In this document: positions 1-6,056 of the stretch, piece by piece
Layout of the letters: the number at the start of each line of letters is the position of its first letter
Position numbering within the stretch: the stretch's first letter is position 1
Assembly: GCA_964518335.1 (NCBI GenBank)
Contig: CAZFDT010000066.1
Location: 1 to 28,045, forward strand
Direction of reading: 5' to 3'
DNA from: CAZFDT01 sp964518335
GTDB taxonomy: Bacteria; Planctomycetota; Phycisphaerae; Phycisphaerales; Phycisphaeraceae
DNA: 28,045 bases
Position numbers and translations under genes: made by a program
The notes under the pieces: generated by a model
Told to the model about the DNA's origin: nothing
The model's database searches: none
What the model saw: the letters and a program-made list of their open reading frames with translations, nothing else

Positions 1-34
1 TTGACGAGTCGAAATGTAAACGGGCTCACTCCAG

Positions 35-58
35 AGCCGGCGGGCGACGCCCCCGGCT
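35..58 (+). terminator. Possible rho-independent terminator of an upstream gene outside the window
   Basis: The arms AGCCGG (35-40) and CCGGCT (53-58) pair perfectly and the stem can be extended inward past one mismatch. The 3' arm is followed by TGTTCTA, a short T-rich stretch. The T tract is weak, so this is only a candidate. No coding region is evident in bases 1-150. Confidence 0.35.
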
Positions 59-152
59 TGTTCTACGCGCGCGGGGCTTGTGCCAACTGCATTTCTCAAA
101 ATGCCAACTTCGATTTCCGGCTACAGCCGCGTCGCCACGTCAGGGGTACACT

Positions 153-362
153 ATGGTTGGAGAAAGGCCTGCTTCGATGAGTGAGGTGTATAACCCCGAG
201 ACGGTGGAATTCGAGCAGATGGAAGCGTTGGCGGTGGAGGCGAGGCAGCTTCGGCAGAAGCGGGCCGAGGCCCACAATGCCGCCGAACGAGCCGTGCTCG
301 ATCGGCAACTGCGCGAAGTCGAAGACCAGGTCGAGGCCTTGCGTCGCCGATTGCGCCCGTAA
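153..362 (+). CDS. Small charged coiled-coil protein, unknown function
   Basis: A 69-residue protein if started at ATG 153, where AGGGG lies about 7 bases upstream. A second in-frame ATG at 177 follows AGAAAGG and would give 61 residues (MSEVYNPETVEF...). The open frame reaches back to ATG 78, but that extension is low-complexity and has no ribosome site. The C-terminal two thirds are rich in Glu, Arg, Gln and Ala with heptad-like spacing (EARQLRQKRAEAHNAAERAV), suggesting one continuous helix or coiled coil. There is no signal peptide or membrane segment. It lies 55 bases before the secreted protein at 418 on the same strand and may be cotranscribed. I do not recognise the family. Confidence 0.55.
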   Translation: MVGERPASMSEVYNPETVEFEQMEALAVEARQLRQKRAEAHNAAERAVLDRQLREVEDQVEALRRRLRP

Positions 363-417
363 CGTGTTGTCACAGGCGCACGGCAAGTCGCTTCGACCCC
401 AGCCAGAGGAGTTCGCC

Positions 418-1368
418 ATGCGATCGATGATGTTGCGCGTCAGCGGGATGGCCGTGGTGCTGGGCGCCGTCGCGTCGTCGGGACTGGCGCAGACCCTGCA
501 GCAGCGCATCGACAACCTGCGTCACAGCCGGGCGCAGCAGAGCGTCGAGTCGCGCATGGAGCGGCTGAACATTCAAGCCCGGTTGCGCGACCTGGTCGAT
601 CCGGTGGACATCGCCGACGCACGCCTGAAGACCGCGCTGCAGTGGTACAGCGCGACCACGGGCATTCCCGTGGTCATCGACTGGCGGGCCATGGAGCTCG
701 AGGGCGTCGATCCCGAGCAGCCGATCACCATTCAGATGCGGCACGTGCCGGCGGGCCAGCTCCTGTCGCTAATGATGCGCATGGCCGCGCCCGAGGGTGT
801 CACGCTGATGTACGAGACCTCGCCCTGGTACGTGCAGATCATGACCAAGCGCCAGGCCGACAAGGATCTGATCGTGCGCGTGTATGAGGTGGGCGACCTG
901 CTGATGGACATCCCCAACTTCACCAACGCGCCGCAGTTCGACCTCAACGAGGCCCTGTCGAACACCAACAGCGGTGGGAGCAACCAGGGCGGCAGTTCCA
1001 ATGCCGGCCTCTTCGGCGACAACGAGCAGCCCAGCGAGATGGGCATCACCCGCGAGGAGCGCGGCGCCGAACTGGCCCAGCTCATCCGCGACACCGTCGA
1101 GCCCGACGTGTGGATGGAGCACGGCGGCAACGCCACCATCCGCTACCACGGCAACCGCCTCGTCGTTTCCGCGCCCCGCTACGTCCACGCCAAGATCGGC
1201 ATGCCCGTGATCTCGATCGAACGCGACGCCAACCTCAGCACCATGTCGGCCTACCCCGCCGCACGACCCCGCGCCGCCGGCGGCAGCAGCCCCGCCAACG
1301 CCTTCCGCGGCGGCGTCTCCGGCGTCCAGCGCGCACCGTCCTCCAGCGTCTCAGGCGTCTCCGAGTAA
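418..1368 (+). CDS. Secreted protein with secretin/STN-like N-domain
   Basis: A 316-residue protein. ATG 418 is chosen because GAGGA sits just upstream and the sequence then opens with a signal peptide (cleavage expected near residue 24, SGLA|Q). The longer open frame from 181 has no such signal. Residues about 69-143 (LKTALQWYSATTGIPVVIDW... then PITIQMRHVPAGQLLSLMM) resemble the STN / secretin N0 fold, in which a short domain precedes a beta strand. A second stretch at about 215-265 (LAQLIRDTVEPDVW, then LVVSAPRYVHAKI) resembles a secretin N-type domain. Between them is a Gly/Ser/Asn-rich linker, and the C-terminal 50 residues are Ala/Ser/Gly-rich. No secretin channel domain is present, so this is not a complete secretin. 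An envelope role is inferred; the exact function is unknown. Confidence 0.7.
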   Translation: MRSMMLRVSGMAVVLGAVASSGLAQTLQQRIDNLRHSRAQQSVESRMERLNIQARLRDLVDPVDIADARLKTALQWYSATTGIPVVIDWRAMELEGVDPEQPITIQMRHVPAGQLLSLMMRMAAPEGVTLMYETSPWYVQIMTKRQADKDLIVRVYEVGDLLMDIPNFTNAPQFDLNEALSNTNSGGSNQGGSSNAGLFGDNEQPSEMGITREERGAELAQLIRDTVEPDVWMEHGGNATIRYHGNRLVVSAPRYVHAKIGMPVISIERDANLSTMSAYPAARPRAAGGSSPANAFRGGVSGVQRAPSSSVSGVSE

Positions 1369-1376
1369 GCGCAGGC

Positions 1377-2270
1377 TCACTGCGTCACCGTCAGCACGAT
1401 CGCCGCGATGATCAGCGTCGCCGCCGCCATACGCTTGACGAACACGCCGTGACCGTGCTGGTGTTCGCTCAGCCCCACCAGCGGGCCCAGCGTCCAGGCC
1501 AGCACCACGCCCCAGATGCCGCGCGAGCTGTAGATGATATTCACGGTCGCCGCGTGCCCGAACTGCGACAGTGAATAGACGATGGACATCACCTGCACAG
1601 CGTAGAACAGCGCCGCCACCGCCAGGATGCGGCGACTGCCGTGCAGCAGGCTCGGCCTGGTTTTCTCGAACAGCAGCACCAGCGGCAGCGTGGCCAGTCC
1701 GACCACCGCGAACATGGCCGGGGCGAACCGCGCCGCCCCCCACGCCGGCCCGAAACGCTGCACGATGACATCCGCCATGGCGAAGCTGAACGACCCAGCC
1801 AGGGCGAAGAGAATCGTCCGCCCGATGTGGTGATGGTGCTTGCCCCCGCGCCCGCGCAGCATCGCTACCGCGATCGTCGCCAGACCCGCCGCCACCCACA
1901 GCCGCCAGCCCAGCGGCTCGCCCAGCAGCACGACCGTCAGCAGCACGACAAAAAGAACCTTGACGCCCATCAGCGGCGTGGCGACCGACACGTCGCCGGC
2001 GTGGATCGCCAGCACCGTGAACACCTGCCCGCAGGTGAACAGCAGCGCCGGCCCCGCCGCCTGCGCCACCAGCCACCCGTCGAGCGCCGGGCCGTGGTGC
2101 GGCAACAGCCAGAACGCCTGCGTCGCCGCCGCCGCCACGAAGTTTGTAAAGCACGTGATCCGCCACGGATCGACGTTGCTGCGCGACACGCGCTTCAGCA
2201 GCGTCGCCGCCACCGCATACGCCACCGCCGCACCCAGCGGCAACGCAATGACCTGCCATGGCAGCGACAT
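1377..2270 (-). CDS. EamA/DMT-family transporter (about 10 TM)
   Basis: A 297-residue integral membrane protein, the usual size for the drug/metabolite transporter superfamily. About ten hydrophobic segments can be followed through the protein. The two halves look like a repeat, separated near the middle by a basic, His-rich loop (RGRGGKHHHHIGR). A Pro-containing motif late in the first half (VVLLGEPLGWRLWVAAGL) is typical of EamA repeats. The start at ATG 2270 (MSLPWQ) gives a first membrane segment close to the N-terminus. An upstream in-frame ATG (MVVCQC...) would add about 15 residues, and neither start has a strong ribosome site. The gene converges with the STN-like gene, 8 bases apart, and diverges from the ABC genes. 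The substrate cannot be told from sequence. Confidence 0.8.
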   Translation of the reverse strand: MSLPWQVIALPLGAAVAYAVAATLLKRVSRSNVDPWRITCFTNFVAAAATQAFWLLPHHGPALDGWLVAQAAGPALLFTCGQVFTVLAIHAGDVSVATPLMGVKVLFVVLLTVVLLGEPLGWRLWVAAGLATIAVAMLRGRGGKHHHHIGRTILFALAGSFSFAMADVIVQRFGPAWGAARFAPAMFAVVGLATLPLVLLFEKTRPSLLHGSRRILAVAALFYAVQVMSIVYSLSQFGHAATVNIIYSSRGIWGVVLAWTLGPLVGLSEHQHGHGVFVKRMAAATLIIAAIVLTVTQ

Positions 2271-2330
2271 GGGCGGAAAGTAGAGCAGGCCGACAGCACA
2301 CTGGCAAACGACCATCCGCCATGACATATC

Positions 2331-3170
2331 ATGGCGGGCCATGTGCCACATACCGCCGCGATCATGACAGCCAACGCCACCACTGAGCATGGCATCGATG
2401 GGCCTGCGATGGCAGTGACGATGCGAAAGCTGCGCCGCCAGTTCGACGGCGGTGTGACCGTACTGGACGAATTTGACCTGCATGTGCCGCGCGGCGAGTT
2501 TGTGGCCATCCTCGGGCCGTCGGGCTGCGGCAAATCGACGCTGCTGCGCATGGTGGCGGGGCTGGACCGGCCTGATGGCGGTCAGGTGACGGTGCTGGGG
2601 CAGGACCCGCGGCAACACCGGCGTCGCGACGTGGCGTATGTCTTCCAGGACGCGCATCTGCTGCCGTGGCGGTCGGCGGCGCGCAACGTCGAGTTGCCGC
2701 TGGAACTGCTGGGAGTGGGCAGACAGGAGAGGCGGGAGGCGGCGATGGCGGCGCTGGCTCAGGTCGAGCTGGCCGATGCGGCCGCGTTGTATCCGCTGCA
2801 GTTGTCTGGCGGGATGCGAATGCGAGTCTCGCTGGCGCGGGCCCTGGTCACGCAACCGAAGCTGCTGCTGCTGGACGAACCTTTCGCCGCACTGGATGAG
2901 CTGGTGCGGCTCAAGCTCGACGAGCACCTGCATCGGGTGTGGGTGCGGGCAGGCATGACCGTGCTTTTCGTCACCCACGCCATCAGCGAGGCGACATTCC
3001 TGGCCCAGCGCGTGGTCGTGCTGTCGGCCAGGCCGGCGCGAATCGTCTCGGACACCCGGTCGCAGTTGCCCGCCTCACGCACCGCTGCCGTGCGACAGTT
3101 GCCCCAGTTCGCTGCCGAGCAGCGGCTGCATCTGGACGCGCTGGAACGCGGGGGAGGCGACACACGATGA
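2331..3170 (+). CDS. ABC transporter ATP-binding protein, NitT/TauT type
   Basis: The ATPase of an importer. Numbered from the 2331 start, it has Walker A GPSGCGKS (62-69), Q-loop VFQD (Q106), signature LSGGM (158-162), Walker B LLLLDEP (178-184) and H-loop TH (H216). The sequence resembles the nitrate/sulfonate/taurine group (SsuB/TauB-like), including LLPWRSAARNVELPLEL after the Q-loop. The start is uncertain: ATG 2331, 2364 and 2409 are all in frame. The first 26 residues are not conserved-looking, so 2409 (MAVTMRKLRRQF) is plausible. The stop overlaps the permease start by 4 bp (ATGA), indicating translational coupling. No periplasmic binding protein gene is nearby, so the substrate is unknown. 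Confidence 0.9.
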   Translation: MAGHVPHTAAIMTANATTEHGIDGPAMAVTMRKLRRQFDGGVTVLDEFDLHVPRGEFVAILGPSGCGKSTLLRMVAGLDRPDGGQVTVLGQDPRQHRRRDVAYVFQDAHLLPWRSAARNVELPLELLGVGRQERREAAMAALAQVELADAAALYPLQLSGGMRMRVSLARALVTQPKLLLLDEPFAALDELVRLKLDEHLHRVWVRAGMTVLFVTHAISEATFLAQRVVVLSARPARIVSDTRSQLPASRTAAVRQLPQFAAEQRLHLDALERGGGDTR

Positions 3171-3934
3171 AGCGCACCGCCTGGCTCACACGCGTGCTCC
3201 CGCCCCTGCTGCCCCTGGCGATCACCATGCTCGGGGTCGAGCTGGTGGTCGGCGCGGGGTGGGTGAGCGGCTATCTGCTCCCGCCTCCGTCGCAGGTGTT
3301 TGCCTCGCTTCACAAGGACAGCGACGAGCTCTTTCGCGCCTTGCGAGAGACCGCAGTGGCCGCGTCGCTCGGGCTGATCCTCGCTGCGCTGGGCGGCGCC
3401 GCCGTCGCCGCCGCCATGAGCGTCGCACGGCTGCTGCAGCGTGCCCTGTATCCCTACGCCGTGTTTTTTCAGACCGTGCCCATCATCGCCATCGCCCCCC
3501 TGCTGGTGATCTGGTTCGGCTACGGCATGCCGACCGTCGTCGCCTCGGCGTGCATCGTGTCGGTCTTTCCCGTCATCGCCAACACGTTTGCCGGGCTGCG
3601 CTCAACCGACCCGGCCCTGCTCGACATGTTTCACCTCTACGGCGCCTCGCGCACGGCAACCATGATTAAGCTGCAGTTACCGTCGGCGATGCCCGCCGTG
3701 TTCACCGGCCTGCGCGTCGCCGCCGGACTGGCCATCATCGGCGCGATCGTTGGCGAGTTCATCGCCGGCGGCGGGCTGGGCGGCGTCATCGACAGCGCCC
3801 GCACCCAGCAGCGCGCCGACAAGGTCTTCGCCGTCGTCCTCCTCGCCTCCCTCCTGGGCCTGGCCATGGTGGGTCTGATCAATCTCGCGTCGGCACTGAC
3901 ACTTCGCCACTGGCACGCCTCCGAACGCCGATGA
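3167..3934 (+). CDS. ABC transporter permease, NitT/TauT type
   Basis: A 255-residue membrane protein with about six transmembrane segments, the partner of the ATPase just upstream. The ATG at 3167 lies inside the ATGA overlap and is preceded by GGGGGAGG, a strong ribosome site. The characteristic cytoplasmic loop of binding-protein-dependent permeases (EAA-type) is seen at about residues 157-190 (LYGASRTATMIKLQLPSAMP). The segment VPIIAIAPLLVIWFGYG (about 104-120) is typical of the SsuC/TauC group. It converges with the dehydrogenase gene at 4018. The gene pair lacks a substrate-binding component in this window. Confidence 0.9.
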   Translation: MKRTAWLTRVLPPLLPLAITMLGVELVVGAGWVSGYLLPPPSQVFASLHKDSDELFRALRETAVAASLGLILAALGGAAVAAAMSVARLLQRALYPYAVFFQTVPIIAIAPLLVIWFGYGMPTVVASACIVSVFPVIANTFAGLRSTDPALLDMFHLYGASRTATMIKLQLPSAMPAVFTGLRVAAGLAIIGAIVGEFIAGGGLGGVIDSARTQQRADKVFAVVLLASLLGLAMVGLINLASALTLRHWHASERR

Positions 3935-3970
3935 TCGCGGCGCCCTCGCCTCCGGCAAACTGGCGTCGCA

Positions 3971-4016
3971 GCCGAAAGCCTCGGCCGATTGCACACACTG
4001 AATCGACGATCGTCGA
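3971..4016. terminator. Hairpin and palindrome between convergent genes
   Basis: Two structures fill the 83-bp gap between the permease and the dehydrogenase, which are transcribed toward each other. One is a small hairpin, GCCGA (3971-3975) with TCGGC (3981-3985). The other is a 14-bp perfect palindrome, TCGACGATCGTCGA (4003-4016), ending one base from the dehydrogenase stop. Neither has a T tract. A bidirectional transcription end is a guess from position. Confidence 0.3.
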
Positions 4017-4017
4017 C

Positions 4018-5052
4018 TCACGGACCGACGAGCGACTCGTCGGTCATGTGGGCGATAGCGGCGGGCAGGACTTCGTGCTGCAGTGGTCTGCCGTTGAAAA
4101 ACCGATCAAACTCCCGCAGAACATGGGGCATATAAAACTCACGGCGACCGTAGCCCGCGTTGTGCGGCGTCAGGATGACATTGGGCAGCGACCGAAAGGG
4201 ACTTTCCAAAGGCAGCGGCTCGACGTAATGAACATCGAGGATCGCGGCGATGCGCTGACGACGAAGCTCCTCGAGCAGGGCCAGTTCCTCCACTAGTGCG
4301 GCGCGGCCGGCATTGATCAGCGTCGCCCCGTTCGGCATGGCGGCCAGGTGTCGGGCGGTGATGCGTCCACAACTGGCGGGCGTAAGCCCCTCGAGCAGGT
4401 GGACCACGTCGCACCTGGCGAACAGGTCGTCAAGCTCGACCTTGTGCACGCCGAGGCATCGGGCCAGTTCGTGATCGAGGTGATCGCTGTGCACGAGAAT
4501 GGCGTGCGGCTCGAAGGGGGCCAGGAGTGTAATGAGCTGTCGTGCCACGGCGCCAAGTCCCCAGATGCCGATGGTCAACGTGTGCAGACCGCGTGGCGCG
4601 GTGTGGCCGGTTGTCCACTTCAGCGTGTTTCCAACGCCGAACTGGGCATGAGTGAGTATGCGTCGCGCGGCCATCTGGGTCATCATCAGGCTCCACTCGG
4701 CAACGGAGCGAGCCATCTCGTCGTTGGACGAGACGATGTGAATCTCCCGTCGGTAGAGCGCATCGGAGACGATGCCTGCGACGGACCCGGCGGCGTGGCC
4801 GACGATTCGGAGCGTGCTGTTGCTGGCCAGCACGGCATCGGTGAGGCGGGGTGCGCCCCAGGTGGTGATCAAAGCGTCCACACCGTGGATCGCCTCGGCC
4901 CAGCGCGCCTCATCGTTGCGGTGCGGGCAATGCGGCAGCATTCGCACGTGGTAGCCAAGCTCGGCGGCGCAGCGCTGCGCCGGGCCGCTCCACAGGTCGT
5001 CGCGGATCGTGCCGGGAGGCGCGGTGAACAGGATGTTGGGTTTGTCGGACAC
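4018..5052 (-). CDS. D-isomer-specific 2-hydroxyacid dehydrogenase, NAD-binding
   Basis: A 344-residue NAD(P)-dependent oxidoreductase of the D-2-hydroxyacid dehydrogenase family, interconverting a 2-oxoacid and a D-2-hydroxyacid. GTG 5052 is the chosen start because the first strand (KPNILFTAPP) begins immediately after it. The nucleotide-binding turn is IGIWGLGAVAR (about 161-171). The catalytic trio can be placed: Arg250 in INAGRAALVEE, Glu278 in LDVHYVEP, and His297 in LTPHNAG. The length fits the family. It lies 13 bases after the DUF1961-like gene and is probably cotranscribed with it. Given the neighbouring carbohydrate genes, a sugar-acid-derived substrate is plausible but not shown. 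Confidence 0.87.
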   Translation of the reverse strand: MSDKPNILFTAPPGTIRDDLWSGPAQRCAAELGYHVRMLPHCPHRNDEARWAEAIHGVDALITTWGAPRLTDAVLASNSTLRIVGHAAGSVAGIVSDALYRREIHIVSSNDEMARSVAEWSLMMTQMAARRILTHAQFGVGNTLKWTTGHTAPRGLHTLTIGIWGLGAVARQLITLLAPFEPHAILVHSDHLDHELARCLGVHKVELDDLFARCDVVHLLEGLTPASCGRITARHLAAMPNGATLINAGRAALVEELALLEELRRQRIAAILDVHYVEPLPLESPFRSLPNVILTPHNAGYGRREFYMPHVLREFDRFFNGRPLQHEVLPAAIAHMTDESLVGP

Positions 5053-5065
5053 GGTGCGGCGGGTG

Positions 5066-5818
5066 TCACTGGGCTGCGGGGGGCAGTGTGGTGACTTTGA
5101 GGTTGGAGATACGGAAGAACGCCTTGGCGCCGATCGCACGGAATCCGATCTTGCCCGAGGTGGGCATGGGATCAGCCAGCTCTTGCGGGTCAACGAACTC
5201 AGCCCCGAGCTGGCCATCCACCTCGATGCGGCAGATCGGTCCGTCCTTGGTAATGCGCACCCGGTAAGTGCGATCGGTCTGCGTACACAGATCATCACCT
5301 GTCGCCATCAGGTGGAGCCCCGGATTTCGCCGCCAGTTGGAGACGCCGGTGTGTTCACCTTTGTCGTTATAGCGACAGACCGACACGTGGTAGGAGCGCG
5401 TTGTGGCGTCATCCCCCACATAGTCACTGAAGACGCCTGAGCGCGGGGGTACGCCGGTAATAGCGTCTTCACCATGGCGGCCCTGCATGGCGACGAACGT
5501 AATCAATAATCCGTTGTGCGTTTCGACAACCAGGTCGTACTCGATGGCGATGCGATCGGGGAAGTCCAGCTTACAGAACGCCATGGCTCCGACGCCGCCC
5601 TGACGTGAACCGTCGCAAGCCAGGCGAAGGACGCCGGCCTGGGTGATCGTCACCGCGTCGTGCTGTCCTTCCAGATGCCAGCGGTCGAGATTGTCAAACG
5701 CCTCGCGCAAGAGTGTTCTTTCTTCGGGCATGTCGCGTTCTTGTGCGCTGGCCGGCCTCGTGACGGCGGTTAGCCACACGAGCATGGCTGCAAGGATGAT
5801 GCGAGGCAGTGGGGTCAT
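5066..5818 (-). CDS. Secreted DUF1961-like (lectin-fold) protein
   Basis: A 250-residue exported protein. ATG 5818 gives a clean signal peptide with cleavage expected after ASA at about residue 25. The mature part opens with TLLREAFDNLDRWHLEG, followed by GVLRLACDGSRQGGVGAMAF, and ends with a beta strand (KAFFRISNLKVTTL). This is the pattern of a concanavalin A-like beta-sandwich, and I match it from memory to DUF1961, which is common in polysaccharide-degradation loci. The assignment to that exact family is moderate. It is the first gene of a likely two-gene operon with the 2-hydroxyacid dehydrogenase. It diverges from the secreted transglutaminase-like gene at 6057, with a 238-bp shared upstream region. 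Confidence 0.65.
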   Translation of the reverse strand: MTPLPRIILAAMLVWLTAVTRPASAQERDMPEERTLLREAFDNLDRWHLEGQHDAVTITQAGVLRLACDGSRQGGVGAMAFCKLDFPDRIAIEYDLVVETHNGLLITFVAMQGRHGEDAITGVPPRSGVFSDYVGDDATTRSYHVSVCRYNDKGEHTGVSNWRRNPGLHLMATGDDLCTQTDRTYRVRITKDGPICRIEVDGQLGAEFVDPQELADPMPTSGKIGFRAIGAKAFFRISNLKVTTLPPAAQ

Positions 5819-6003
5819 GTTGCACCGCCTACCATCATGGCGGAAAGCGGTCGTTTTGTGGCCTCCAACCATGGCCGCCAAATCCGGCAATTCATGGACA
5901 AACCGGGGATACGGACCGCCGGGGGGCAGTCACGCGAAAAAGGCACGATTATGATGCCCAGTCAGATGGACTTGCCCATGAGCGCAGGCCATTGCGAATC
6001 CCG

Positions 6004-6018
6004 CCACGTTCAGCGTGG
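6004..6018. promoter_or_regulatory. Inverted repeat CCACG-n5-CGTGG upstream of the secreted protein gene
   Basis: CCACG (6004-6008) and CGTGG (6014-6018) flank five bases, 38 bases before the ATG at 6057. It could be an operator half-site pair. The repeat is short and could arise by chance in GC-rich DNA. Confidence 0.25.
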
Positions 6019-6056
6019 TTCGCCGCCTGCCGCTGGTCAAGAGAGGACAACTTGCG

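Noticed and set aside
2271..2978. Long N-terminal extension of the DMT transporter frame
   Set aside because: It is antisense to the ABC ATPase, rich in His, Gln and Arg, and lacks membrane character. The transporter starts naturally at 2270.
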